DNA of 64,000 bases from Anastrepha obliqua (GCF_027943255.1 NC_072893.1:57444001-57508000); one strand, 5' to 3'. Positions 22,474-33,844 are shown, counted from the first letter of the stretch. Numbers and translations: made by a program. Notes: generated by a model not told the origin, from the letters alone.

Positions 22474-22475
22474 TA

Positions 22476-23910
22476 CATTGTTTTAGAATTCTTTTGGCAT
22501 TCTGCTTTCATTTTATATTCGTATATCAGGGCAATACAATTTTATAAAATTTAAATAATTTACGTAATGTTGGTGTCTAACCGAAACTTTGAGATTCTTC
22601 AAAAAAAATTCTGATGTGACAAAGAAAATTTAAAATCTGTCGTATTGCGTATTTTGTTAACCAACACTAAAGTTTGGATGACTGGATTACCGACCAGGTA
22701 ACATATATATGAAGAAGAATTATTAATATTATAAATACATTCACATGTCGCCTTGCGGCTATCGTTTTTACAGTTAAGGTATATCAGACACGTCTTTAAT
22801 ATGCCATGATGTGCATTGCCACATTAGTTAATTTGGCCACATCTGTGAAATATACTCCGCAAAATTATTCAATAACTATTTGGCTAACAACATAAAATCT
22901 CTTTTACGACTGATTCAATCAACAGATTTTCGCAGTAATATAACAACATCTGCCGAATGAAAGGCAAACCTAAATCTAAATATGAAAATAAGCAACCGTC
23001 AACGGACGATGGCCAAATATCAGCAATTTGGACATAATGAAGAGCCAAGAGCAATAAACAAAAAAAATGAAAGGAAAATAAATATATAAAAATAATCAAC
23101 TTAATAACTGAAAATATAGAAAATTCCTTAAGAAAACACTTGCATAGAGAAAGGGCAGAGCGAGAAGTTTCTACTGAGTGGTGAAAAGCGGTTAACGGAA
23201 GGAAGGAAAGCAAGTAAGTAGAAGGAAAGAGCAGATGTTAAGTGGAAGGAACAAGGGAAATGAGTAGTAGAAAAGAAAATGTAGCAAAATATAAAAGCAG
23301 AAAAGAGTAAGCGGTGTAAGAGGAAGGCAGAAATAAAGTGAATAAATAAATAGCAGAATATTTCAGAGACATAGGTCGCGGTGAGAAGTGGCTCGAAGAG
23401 GAGAAATGACTTTGCGAAGTAATGAAAAATTACAATCACTCTAACAACATTGACAATGACAACACCTTTGCTGAATGGCTATGACATTTGTGTCAATTCT
23501 CCTACATCAACTTGTTGAAAGCAGTTTGACCAAAAAATAAATGTCTCACTTTATTGCTTTTATTATTATTCTTGCTAGTGCGTGGCAAAAATTAAGCTAG
23601 ACAGCGTTGGAACCCGGCAAAAGCAGCATAGTTGCCGTTGGGTGTTTACCAAATGTATGCCAGCTACTTGTAATGGACACGTAAAGGCAAAAAGTTTTGA
23701 ATGGTATTTGTATATATGCTTGCAAATATACACACAGCGTTAAGTAATTATAGCGCTGGAAATTATTGGCCAAGTTATTTATTTCATATTTAATTTTAAT
23801 AACTATTTTTTCTAGATATAGTTTTCCATTTACAAAAGCCATATATAGTAAATCCAATTTCAAAATTTGTAGAAACTAAAAGAAAACATCCGCAAATATT
23901 CATCAAAGTT
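22476..23910. other. Intergenic, with a purine-rich tract
   Basis: No gene recognised. Positions 23105-23425 are strongly purine-rich on the plus strand (GAAAGG, GGAAGG, GAAAAG words). The minus-strand frames there are the pyrimidine-rich complement read as Phe/Leu/Ser and are not credible proteins. Confidence 0.5.
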
Positions 23911-23917
23911 CCATATA

Positions 23918-25071
23918 GTGCTTGGGGAAAAAGAAATGCATTATTTTCTCGGTAAAAGGCTGTAGGGATCGATGTCTCGTAAAGTAGGGATCAAAAAATT
24001 TAAAGTTTATGCTCGCTTTCAATGTGCCATTTCACACTAAAAAAATTCGTTTGCTGTTTGTTGTTTGTTCTATTCGGTTTTGTGTTACGGGGTGTTAACA
24101 ATGGATGAATGGAAAGCGAAAATACAGCCGCTGAGATTTTGAATGGCGTTTATGGTGCCGATACTGTAACAGCTAATTACGTGCAATTTTGATTTCGTCG
24201 ATTCACGCATTTGATGTTAAAGAAAATGTCGATAATGTCGAAAATCCCAAAAATAACCAAATTCGACCGGCATATTAGTATTCGCAGCATCGCTGAGGAG
24301 CTACAGATTGGCCATGGAATAGTTTTAAGCCATTTGCGCAAAGCTGGACTCAAAGATGGTCGATGATTGGATGCCGCACCTATTAACAGGATCGAATTTC
24401 CATAGGTAAAGCCTTGACCAAACGGAATGCAATCGATCCATTTCTTAAACGGATGGTGGCTGGGAATGATAAGTGGGTCACTTACGACAATATTTTGCGA
24501 AAACGATCGCGGTCTGCGCAAACGGTGGTCAAACCAAGACTAACAGCCAGGAGGATTATACTCTTTATTTAGTGGCGCTTGAAAGGAGTCAATTATTATC
24601 AGTTGCTTCCACTAAATTCAGATATCTACTATCCCCAATTGGACCGTATGAAGCTACCGATTGACCAGAAATGGCCAGAACTGGCCAACAGAGAAGGAGT
24701 TGTATTCATCATCAGGACACCGCAAGGTCACACACATGTGTTAGTGACTCGTCAAAAACTCAAAGAGCTTGATTGGGAAGTTTTAGAGCCTCCATCATAT
24801 AATCCGAGCCTGGAACCAATCGATTACCACCTTTTTTTCGCTTTCTAAAACGTGATTGAATTGAAAAAATCTGGTACCAAGAGAAGATTGTGAAATTCTA
24901 TTACTAGGGTTTTTCGCCAATAAGGGTCGAGACTTCTACAAGAGTGGCATTATGAAGCTATCTTGAAAATGGCAACAAAACGATGCACATTTTACCCAGT
25001 TCGGACAATCCGAAACAATTTAAATAAAAGTTTGAATTTTACGCAAAAATAACCGATTTCTTTTCCCAAAC
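23918..25071 (+). mobile_element. Mellifera-like mariner, decayed
   Basis: Imperfect inverted repeats (GTGCTTGGGGAAAAAGAAAT at 23918; inverted GTTTGGGAAAAGAAAT ending at 25071) are flanked by TA at 23916-23917 and 25072-25073. The 1154-bp length is slightly below full size. Confidence 0.75.
24090..25025 (+). pseudogene. Mellifera-like mariner transposase pseudogene
   Basis: Plus-strand frames give a mariner N-terminus (NTAAEILNGVYG near 24120) and KFDRHISIRSIAEELQIGHG at 24260. Then follow VAGNDKWVTYDNILRKRS at 24455 (the Asp after G is shifted to Asn.Asp), QLDRMKLPIDQKWPELANRE at 24640, TRQKLKELDWEVLEPPSYNP near 24760 and PIDYHLF at 24820. The middle motif HQDNARPH is replaced by an IIRTPQGHTH-like reading, so the second catalytic Asp is lost. 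Several frameshifts and stops are present. Motif wording (VTYDN, LDRLK, LGWEVL) is that of the mellifera subfamily. Confidence 0.75.
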
Positions 25072-25102
25072 TAATATTTTGGTTAGAACCGTTAGGTTGC
25101 AG

Positions 25103-25103
25103 G

Positions 25104-25136
<33 letters not shown>

Positions 25137-25180
25137 TATATATATATAGCTACTATATATATATATATATAGCTACTATA
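25103..25180. repeat. TA dinucleotide repeat with embedded TAGCTACTA
   Basis: Runs of TA broken twice by TAGCTACTA, giving a short higher-order repeat. No gene nearby. Confidence 0.85.
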
Positions 25181-25413
25181 TGTAAATACAAAGTGAACGT
25201 TTCATGTGGTTCAAAAATATCTTTAATCTTTGAAAATTAGGGGTTAGGATATTCATATAACAAAATGTCGAGCGTTCGTTCTATGGAGAAAATACACAAA
25301 ACCGCCAGCAAAAAAATGGTCAGAAATCAACGAAATTTTTGAGCCATACAGTACTTGCACTTTATTGCATCAAAATCGAATTAAGTTAAAACGGCGTACT
25401 CAAATTGCCATTA

Positions 25414-25590
25414 AAAAATATTAAATTTTTATGAAATTTTGCTAAATTTTTTTTTAATTTTCACACAGTTTCAAACTAGGGTTTATATAATTTTTTATAA
25501 AAAGAAAAATATTAAATTTTTATGAAAATTTGCTAAATTTTTTTTTAATTTTCACATAGTTTGAAACTAGGGTTTATATAATTTTTTATG
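25414..25590. repeat. Tandem duplication, period 91 bp
   Basis: The 86-bp segment beginning AAAAATATTAAATTTTTATG at 25414 recurs at 25505 with only a few differences. Both copies carry AAACTAGGGTTTATATAATT. The remaining five bases separate the units. Confidence 0.85.
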
Positions 25591-27065
25591 TATATTGAGC
25601 TGCATTTTCATGAAAAAAATATTAAAATTAATATTTAAATATTAATATTAAAAATATTAAGAAAAGAAAAAGTTATCAAATTTTGTATCAATAAGTCCAT
25701 GCGCTTTAGTTCTTTAAAGCAGTGTATTTAAGCATACATATTTATGTAAATACATACATACGTGCATATGAGTGAGCGTTGTATTTGTGTGAGTAAAAGC
25801 GAATATATTTATTGTGACCTGAAGCAGACACAAATCACCGCTGATACACAAATTCCATTAGCTTAACACAAGGACAGCTCACAGCTCACTATAAACAAAT
25901 ATTTCTATCTACCACTTACTGTGTATGAGAATATGTATGTTTGTGGTGTGGGTGCACCAGCAAATTAGACCGATGATATGGCAACTCGACCAAGGTGGCG
26001 ACATTGAACTGGGAGTGCCTTTGGCATAGAAATGACACAGTTGGCCATCAATACCAACGTCAGCACTGATGCCCGGCCCAAGACAACGATCAACGCACGT
26101 ACTCGTATTTGTATTTGACTAGGAGAAGAGTTGATAGAGCGTCAGGAGTCTGACGGCGCAACATGTCATTCGGCACAGCGGCATTCAAGTGTGCACGTCT
26201 GACGACTGACGGCATACCCGCATATGCGAGTATGTTCGCATTACCAAAAGCCAACAGAAACAATGTAAAGTAAGAGAGGCGTAACTAACTATATTGAATT
26301 GCTTTGGTGAATGGCATTGTTGAGTGAAAGTGAATGCAGAAAGGTGGCCCAGCAGTTATGAAAGTTATTGCGTTGGAGTGCAAAGCATTGTCGGGTACCA
26401 AATAGAGAAATCTACAATGTATTTGAAAGAATGTTACTTCATTTGTCAAACTGTCAGCGCACACATACGTATTTGCATCCACACATATGCAATATATGTG
26501 ACCGTATTTGCTAACAACATAATGGGCATCAAGGCATTTTACGAGTACGTATCAAACCATCAGACTTCATATTTCTGTACATACCATATGTGTTGGTCAT
26601 TCACGCACTTACTCGCTCACTATGGCACGTAAGCACTTAGCCCGCCAAGCAAGCAGGCAGGCAGGCAGGCAGTCATTTCGTCATGTTTGTAATTTCGTAA
26701 TATTTGCAGCCACAACTCACTGCCCGTCATTGGCTTTGACAATTTGCAATTGAATGTCGTCATGCCTACGTACAAGATTACTATGTTAAGCATATGCCAG
26801 GGCGTATACGTAACCCACGTAGCCCATTAGTCACTTGCATTGAGCAAGCACGCACGTTTGCTTTGTGGCACTACTTCAAGCACAGATATTAAACATTTTA
26901 TTAATTCCTTTACTAAATTAAGGAATGAAATAATGAACGCAGAAGTCAATGGAAATGGATGTGCAAAAGAAATGGATGCAGAGGCTGTACGGAGTGAAGC
27001 GAAGTCATGCAATGAATTATTCCTTTGTGTTGGTACACTTTGGAGTTAAAGTGCATATGAAAAGT
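25591..27065. other. Intron-like stretch with microsatellite
   Basis: A GGCA tetranucleotide repeat lies at 26648-26672. Short frames (65-102 codons) carry no motif. Nothing else is recognised. Confidence 0.5.
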
Positions 27066-27072
27066 TATGTAA

Positions 27073-27725
27073 AGGGTGATCAATTTAGAGGTATCAGATT
27101 TTAAATTCAAATGAAACAATGAAAATTCAAATTCATCTTTGTTATTTTTGTGTAGAGCCATTCACTGACATTTACATTTTAAAGCTAGTCTCTTCCAAGT
27201 GTTGGCCGCAACTGTGCCGTAATTCGGCCATCCGTAAACACCAATTCTGAATGACTCGCAGGAGCACTTCGATCGGTATCTCGGGAACAACTTTAGTAAT
27301 ATTAGCTTCCAATGCCTCAATCGAAGTTGATTTATCCACAAAGCATTTAGACAAATAAAAGTCTAAAGGTGTGGTATCACACGATTCAATCCATTGGTCC
27401 GAGATGAGAGATAAATTGCTCATCGAAACGACGAATAGTAAATCCATTGTTTCACGAGCTGTGACTAAATATTGTGCTGATCATGAATTTCAATTTTTGG
27501 CATCAAAAAGTCGTTTATCATGGAGCGATAGCGTTTGCTATTCGCTGCCAGCCTCGTAGAGGTTGTTTTCAATGGATGTATATTAATTGCTGTCCTAGAG
27601 TTGCTTTTGGTTGTTCTTTAGCCCATATATGGAAATTTTGCTTATTAAGCCAAAAATGTACCTCAACGCTGAACACCATAAATTGGCCTGGGCGTGTGAT
27701 TTTCTCAATAAAGTTATACTATTTG
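27073..27725 (-). pseudogene. DUF4817/DDE-type transposase C-terminal pseudogene
   Basis: On the minus strand, 27720-27560 reads VHFWLNKQNFHIWAKEQPKA, equivalent to the AHFWLNGYVNKQN..W segment of this transposase group. A deletion follows. The frame 27447-27172 then gives TTPLDFYLSKCFVDKSTSIE, VVPEIPIEVLLRVIQNWCLR and ELRHSCGQHLEE, the standard C-terminus around the last catalytic Asp (TPLDFFLWGY). Stops and frameshifts separate the parts. The N-terminal helix-turn-helix was not found. Confidence 0.65.
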
Positions 27726-27895
27726 TAAACGTTGTTGAGGCGTACGTTTACATAATAAAATGTCAATGAGTACTGAATAAAAAAATGTATTTAGTTTGAC
27801 CGTAGTCACGCATGATCTGTCAAAACCCCCTATTGAAAAAATACCACCTATCTAATTACCCTGCCACTGTTCGAAGCAAAATTAAACATGTGTAT

Positions 27896-27965
27896 GGAGC
27901 CCGTGGCCGCCGTAGCCGAGTGGGTTGGTGCGTGACTACCATTTGGAAGTGCATAGGTATGTTGG
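27896..27965 (+). mobile_element. SINE 5' head fragment
   Basis: GCCGCCGTAGCCGAGTGGGT followed by TGGTGCGTGACTACCATT matches the tRNA-like head of the 30.3-kb SINE, including the A box. The B-box region is degraded (GGAATCTC). Confidence 0.75.
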
Positions 27966-28186
27966 AATCTCTGCAAATGAAAGAAACATTTTTTTTTTGT
28001 TTTTCAAATAACGCAAGGGCTGAAAAGTCTTAGGCCGAATACATAGATGGCACTACGTTTATTACATTCACATCTTTTTTAGTTAGTACTAACCTTAAAG
28101 AGACAGCTGTCAAAATTTCATGATATTCCATTCATTGCTTCGTGAGTAGTTTTGCTAAGAATGGCGCTACTTTTGTTATTTTCAAA

Positions 28187-28480
28187 ACAATGGAGCAAAA
28201 ATAATTTTGTGAAAAAATAACGCTATAGCAAAGTAATGACTTTAAAAGTGTTATGGGGACCCTGCTCCATCAGAAACAACAATAAAATGATGGTTTGTTG
28301 CCTTCAAACGTAATCGTAGGAACAGCGATGATGCACAACGCAGTGGAAGTCCGCAGGAGACGGTAGCACCAGAAAACATCAAAAACTCCCACGAAATTGT
28401 TTTGAGGGATCGAAAAGGGAAGTTGCGTGAGTTAGCTGGCATCGCAAAGATATGAAAAAATGCGTTGGTTTTATATTGCA
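28187..28480 (+). pseudogene. Mariner transposase N-terminal fragment
   Basis: Plus-strand frames give MEQK near 28190, then YGDPAPSETTIK, WFVAFKRNRRNSDDAQRSGS and ENIKNSHEIVLRDRKGKLRE followed by LAGIAKIS. This is the paired helix-turn-helix of a DD34D mariner. It stops short of the WVP linker. Directly downstream a second mariner repeats the same protein region, so this is a separate truncated copy. Confidence 0.65.
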
Positions 28481-28514
28481 TCTCTTCCCCAAATTAATAA
28501 ATGGTGCTTTCATA

Positions 28515-29400
28515 ATTTTGTCCTCGTAAAAGCCTTGAAAACAATCCACCTCAAGGACGTCCAAAAACAGCAACTACACCAGAAATCGTAGAAAAAATAC
28601 AGGATATCATGTTGGAAAACAGTCGAGGGACTGAAAGAGATTCAATAGAAGACCTGAGCATCTCATTGGGTACACTGCCAGCAATATTTTTACTGAATTC
28701 AGTTATTCAGTTTCAGGGTTTCGGAAAGCTGTGAGCACAATGGGTGCCACATTCGCTCACATTCGCTCGAATTCAACTTTCTCAGCAGTATTTAGAGCAT
28801 TTTCGCAAGTTGATTTTGTGCAACGATATATCACAACTGATGAGACTTTGTCTATCCCCATGATCCAAAATCAAAACAAGATACTAAAAAGTGATGTGAA
28901 ACTGGTTTTTCGGCTCTGAAACGAGTGCGTGCTCAGAAATCGGCATGAAGGTGTTAGTATCAGTCTCCTTGGATGCGAAAGGAATTTTGTTTGTGGATTA
29001 CTTACAAACTGATATCACTATATATTCTGAATGTTATTGTAATCTTGGAAAAAAATTTGTGAAGAAAGGCCCAGTTTGCAAAAGAGAAACATTATTTTTC
29101 AGACAAGACAATGCACTGTGTCACAAGAGCATTTTCATAATGACCAAAGCCCATGAATTTAAGCTCGAATTGTTGGAACATCCACCGTATTAATCAGTTT
29201 TGGTCCGCAGTGACTTCCATTTGTTTCCAGACCTAACAAAATTCGTGCGTTAAAAGCCTCTTTCATCAAATGATGAGGGCATAACTGCAAACCAAGCGTG
29301 TTTTTCAACCCTTCCAGATTCTCACATCAGTAATGGAATTCATCAATTGGAATCTCCTTGGAACAAGTGAATTGTTGCTCGGGGAGATTATACTGAATAA
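28515..29400 (+). pseudogene. Mariner transposase pseudogene, second copy
   Basis: It starts inside the DNA-binding domain with GRPKTATTPEIVEKIQDIML at 28556, continues to AQWVPHSLT at 28740 (WVP linker) and TTDETLSI near 28840 (first catalytic Asp). KVLVSVSLDAKGILFVDYLQ follows at 28948, then RQDNALCHKSI (second Asp) at 29100, LELLEHPPY and VRSDFHLFPDL (third Asp) at 29210. All three Asp codons survive but stops and frameshifts break the gene repeatedly. Confidence 0.75.
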
Positions 29401-29404
29401 TAAA

Positions 29405-30285
29405 GTATATTTTAAACCATAAAATTGTATTTTTCTTATCGAACCACAAAACCTTTTGAACATCCTAGTAAATATATGCTCACTTTTTCTATAAGTGCAT
29501 ATCTAATATTCTGTATTCCCGCAATTCGCCTTAAGTTCATTTTAGTTAACAATTTCAAATTATCTGCTAGGAATTCATTCACCAAAACCAAGTCGACAGA
29601 GCTTTAAAACTCAAAACCAAAGGAACAGCTTCTAATCTATAAATGATTTTCAATTAAGCTTTCTGCATATGTTTCATTCTGAATATATTTTGTATGTGAA
29701 CATATAAATTAGAGCAATTGGAAATTATACCTTAGTACTTGCGATAGTTGCGTATGTAAATAAGGCAATTTACTGAAAAGTGCTCGAAATTCACCCTTTG
29801 GCAGCAGAAGATTATTGTAAGATAAGTTAAAATTTACTTTGAAAGCTATGTAATTATATATTTACGTATGTAATAACAGAATGTGGCATATTTTTGAATC
29901 TATGCATGCACGCAGTGATAGTTTACGAATACAGAGCCAGAAGCTTTTCGAATGAATTAATATTTAATAGGCTGCCACTTTTAGCACAGAAGTAAGGCTT
30001 TCTGTAATTACAACTTGTTGGAGCTTGAAATATATATTTTTCTACGTTAATAGCTCATTCACTACACTAATAATAATAAAAAAGTTATTTGACCATTTTT
30101 AGAGTATATTTTAGGCGAGTAAGCGCAATAAGGAAAAATAATAATAAATACCTCAGAAGGTGAGTTTGTCTTTGAAACTAGAAATGTGTTATTAAATAAA
30201 AAGGGGTTTTCAGAAATTATTTTTTTTTTGTTTCAAAATTTAACTTGAATAGTATAGTTTTATTCCCACTTGACAAAATTGTGGT
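29405..30285. other. Intergenic, nothing recognised
   Basis: AT-rich sequence with no frame, RNA or element I can identify. Confidence 0.5.
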
Positions 30286-30608
30286 TACCACTTATATAAT
30301 ATATATATAATTGGCCCGTACACCCTTTTTGGGCGCTTGGCCGAGCTCCTCCTCCTATTTGTGGCGTGCAACTTGTTCCGTAAATGGAGGGACCTACAGC
30401 TTTAAGCCGATTCCGAACGGCAGATATTTTTATGAGGAGCTTTTTCAAGGCAGAAATACACTCGGCGGTTTGCCATTGCCGCCCGAGGGGTGACCGCTAT
30501 TAGAAAAATGTTTTTCTTAATTTTGGGTTTCATCGAGATTCGAACCGACATTCTCTCTGTGAATTGCGAATGGTAGTCACGCACCAACCCATTCGGCTAC
30601 GGCGGCCG
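30286..30608 (-). mobile_element. tRNA-derived SINE, best full-length copy
   Basis: On the minus strand it starts GGCCGCCGTAGCC at 30608, with an A box TAGCCGAATGGG (30599-30588) and a B box GGTTCGAATCTC (30546-30535): the internal RNA polymerase III promoter of a tRNA-like head. A roughly 200-bp tRNA-unrelated body follows with landmarks CTAATAGCGGTCACC, CCGCCGAGTGTATTTCTGCC, AGCTCCTCATAAAAA and ATAGGAGGAGGAGCTCGG. It ends in a 39-nt tail and a TA repeat (about 30293-30310). Nine other fragments of it occur in the window. A SINE encodes no protein and depends on a LINE RT. Confidence 0.88.
30307..30345 (-). other. SINE 3' tail shared with the LINE family
   Basis: Reads CTCGGCCAA, then an 18-nt segment folding as GCGCCC-AAAAA-GGGTGT (six pairs, two G-U), then CGGGCCAATTAT and the TA microsatellite. 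Spacing 9-18-12 is identical to the LINE tails at 30972-31010 and 40551-40589. Confidence 0.75.
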
Positions 30609-30960
30609 ACTACTTACTTTATATATTTGGTATCATTTGAATTTGCTGAAACAACAATAGAAGAAAGGATTGTGATGTCAGCTGTAAAAATATATAAAGA
30701 AACCTAAAATAAGTGATTTTATGATTGGTTAATTAAATATTCAAATCTATCTTCATACGTCTAAATGGTCCAATTGATTCAGCAGCTCAAATCAAATGTT
30801 CTGCATCTGTGCCTGGATTTCGAGGAATGATTTACTCTATTTTGGACATTAATCAGCATTTGTATTCCACACAAAAAGCTCACAATAATTTCCCTTTTCC
30901 AGTGCTTCATTAAAAACAAAAGGGAATTGGAGTTTCAAATAAATAATAAATTAGCTAAGT

Positions 30961-32610
30961 TCTTCTTCTTCTTAATTGGGGCTATAACCGCTTACGCGAT
31001 TCTGGCCGAATTTAACAAAGCGCGCCAGTCGTTTATTTCTCGTGCTAACCGGCGCCAGTTGGACACACCAAGTGAAGCCAAGTCCTTCTCCACCTGATCT
31101 TTCCAACGCAGAGGAGGCCTTCCTCTTCCTCTGCTACCCCCAGCTAGTACCGCATCGAACACTTTCAGAGCCGGAGCGTTTGTATCCATTCGGACGACAT
31201 GACCCAGCCAGCGTAGCCACTGGATCTTGGATCGCTGCGCTATGTCTATGTCATCGTAAAGCTCATACAGCTCATTATTCCATCGCCTGCGATATTCGAC
31301 AACGTGCAAAGGTCCAAACATCTTACGCAGAATCTTTTTCTCAAACACCCCAAGCGTCGATTCATCGGGTGTTGTCATCGCCCAAGCTTCTACGCCATAC
31401 GTTAGGACGGGCATAGTGCGAGCTTTGTAGAGTGTTTCTTTTGTTCGTCGAGAGAGGACTTTACTACTCAGTTGCCTACTTAGTCCAAAATAGCACTTGT
31501 TACCAAGAGAGATGCTACGTTGGATTTCCAGGCTGACATTGTTATCGGTGTTAATGCTGGTTACTAAATAAACGAAGTCTTTTACAACCTCGGAGTCATA
31601 ACTGTCAACAGTGATGTAGGTGCCGATACGCGAGTGCGCCGACTGTTTGTTTGAAGACAGGAGGTACTTAGTTTTGTCCTCGTTCCCCACCAGACCCATT
31701 CGCTTTGCTTTTTTATCCAGTTTGGAGAGGGCAGAACTAACAGCGCGATTGTTAAGGCCAATGATGGCCTACGATGGCATACGACAACAATTGTACGCTC
31801 TTATAAAAAATTGTACCTGACCGATTAAGTTCTGCGGCTCGCATGTTTCTTTCCAACATCAGGTTAAAGAAGTCACACGACAGGGAGTCACTCTGTCTGA
31901 AACCCCGTTTGGTTTCAAACGGCTCGGAGAGGTCCTTCCCAATTTTGACGACGCTGCTTGTATTGAGCATACAGGTAACTCCGTTTCGTACTGTCGAATG
32001 CAGCTTTGAAATAGACAAAGAGAAGGTGTGTGTCATATGGCTTCTCCAAGATTTGGCGTATTGTGAATATTTTGTCGATGGTCGACTTTCCAGGTCTAAT
32101 GTCACACTGATAAGGTCCAATCAGTTGGTTGACGGTGGGCTTCAGCCTTTCACACAATACGATCGCTAGATCCTTATAGGCGATATTTAGAAGACTAATC
32201 CCGCGGTAATTGGCACAGATTGTAGGATCGCCCTTCTTATGGATTGGGCAGAGCACACTTAAATTCTAGTCGGCAGGCACGCTTTCATCCGACCATATTT
32301 TGCAAAGGGGCTGATGCATGCACTTTACCAGCTCCTTGCCACCATGTTTGAATAGCTCAGCCGGCAGTCCGTGGGCACCCGCGGCTTTGTTGTTTTTTAG
32401 CCGGGTTATCGCTATTCTCACCCCGTCATGGTCGGATAGCGGAACGACAATTCCGTCGTCAACGATTGCGATATTGGGTTCTTCACATTCTCTGTGACAT
32501 GCGCACCTATCACTGTTTAACAGGTTCGAGAAGTGTTCCCTCCATAGTTTAAGTATGATCTGGATGTCAGTCACCAAATCGCCGTCTTTGTTCTTACATG
32601 AAAACTAAAT
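30961..32610 (-). pseudogene. LINE RT copy 1 (5'-truncated, broken)
   Basis: Minus-strand frames from 32577 give RT blocks in order: RLKNNKAAGAHGLPAELFK, CPIHKKGDPTICANYRGISL, QCDIRPGKSTIDKIFTIRQI and FKAAFDS. RGFRQSDSLSCDFFNLMLE follows, then YKSVQLLSYAIVG, where the YADD catalytic box is lost. Then 235 codons are open (31699-30992) covering thumb and C-terminal tail (TPVLTYGVEAW-like, RWLGHVVRMDTNAPA, RGRGRPPLRW). The frame ends NSARIA and its TAA lies in the loop of the 3' hairpin, leaving a 3' untranslated region of only about 20 nt before a GAA microsatellite. The endonuclease is absent. Very short 3' end plus microsatellite suggests an RTE-like clade, not proven. Confidence 0.85.
30972..31010 (-). 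other. LINE copy 1 3' tail hairpin
   Basis: Reads TTCGGCCAG, then AATCGC-GTAA-GCGGTT (six pairs including one G-U, a GNRA-type loop) plus AT, then AGCCCCAATTAA and (GAA)n. Its layout equals the SINE tail. Confidence 0.75.
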
Positions 32611-32652
32611 TAGGTTAGGAAACTGCTAAGTTAGGCTAAGGCAAATGGCATC

Positions 32653-33375
32653 TCAAACAAGCGTCCGCTTGGGCAAAAGATGAAACTCGTCCATTATGAT
32701 GCCATACAGAGGAAATACTGAGCGGGAAAAACTATTCAGCGAACCGAAAAGGAAGAAGCTACTGATGAAATTCACCAGGCGGGTTAAAATATCACCCGCA
32801 ATATCTGCTGGTGTAGCAAAAAATGCAGAGCCGAGATGTTTAAATCTTTGCCCGACGAAAGCAGGACAGCTGAGAAGAGTGTGTTGAGATGGTTCCTCCT
32901 CATCTTTCAGACACCCTAACGGACACCCACCAAATTCGAGAGTTGCGGCTTTGTTAGCCTTAGATGTTCCCTTGAAAGCCGATCTATCCGTAACCAGATG
33001 CATCTCAAAACTTTACACATTTGAGCACTATCCCAGCGTTAGCTGATTTGATGCGAGGCCTTTCCTTGCAGGAGCATGCCACAGGTTCTTAAGGGAATCT
33101 CGATCCGCTCTTCCACTCGAAGTATTCGGCTGCAGTCGAAAGAAAAATTTATGAAAACAACGACCCCAGGGCCCTAATTGCAGCTTGGCTGTCGGAGTAG
33201 ATATTTACCTTCCTTAGAGTAATTATGAGCAACAAATCCACTGCTTCTTTAATTGCAGCTATCTCCGTTTGGAAACCAGTAGAGTGATTCGGTAGCCTAG
33301 ATTTGAGCTTGATGGGGAGCTCCTCACAGAATACTCCCCTGCCAATCCCTTCGTACAGCTTCGAGCCATCTATAA
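32653..33375 (-). pseudogene. LOA-like RNase H and C-terminal remnant
   Basis: From 33375 down: DGSKLYEGIGRGVFCEELPI, RLPNHSTGFQTEIAAIKEAV and VNIYSDSQAAIRALGS, with the RNase H acidic residues D, E and D visible. A stop and frameshifts follow. The frame 33003-32653 then ends with ATLEFGGCPLGCLKDEEEPS and QHTLLSCPAFVGQRF, the C-terminal CCHC knuckle. Wording is closest to the plus-strand element at 63.7-64 kb (DGSKLEGKVGGGVFCE; VNIYSDSQAAIRALGS), so it is probably a remnant of that family. Confidence 0.8.
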
Positions 33376-33379
33376 GGTG

Positions 33380-33840
33380 CCACGCCTATAAAATAGTTAG
33401 CTTTCCAATTAATTTTTTGCCCATTTTCGAATTGCTTGAAAACCGCTGACATTGAAATGCTATTGAAACTGATGATCATCGACATCTGAGTGAATTAAAT
33501 TTTATCAGAATATTATTATTATTCTTCATATTGTAAGAGGGAAAACTACTGCAAAATCATAGTCCATGCACTACTTAAAGTGCTCGCAAATCTAACACTT
33601 ACATACTCTACTAAGTGTTTGGCCACTTTCCTATTGTATAAATGGTTTTTAAATCCACAGTGGGCTTCGAAATCCGAGCCTCCAAATGCTTTTGCTGCAC
33701 AAACTCAGTCAGCTGTGGCAATTACCGTGATAGATTGTACCAGCATAATTTTCGAGAGAATTTTTTTTTCGGTCGCCGCATGGATTGCTGCGTGATGTAC
33801 TTCACTTCACTTCAAGTTCTCCGTGCATGAACTTCAAATA
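33380..33840. other. Spacer, nothing recognised
   Basis: AT-rich, with two overlapping short frames lacking motifs. Confidence 0.45.
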
Positions 33841-33844
33841 AAAG

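Noticed and set aside
23128..23439. 103-codon Phe/Leu/Ser-rich minus frame
   Set aside because: It is the complement of the purine-rich tract, not a protein.
30535..30599. tRNA gene (A and B boxes)
   Set aside because: The boxes are real, but no clean cloverleaf or terminator follows. The same head with the same downstream body recurs at 13.6, 27.9 and 40.3 kb, so it is a SINE promoter.
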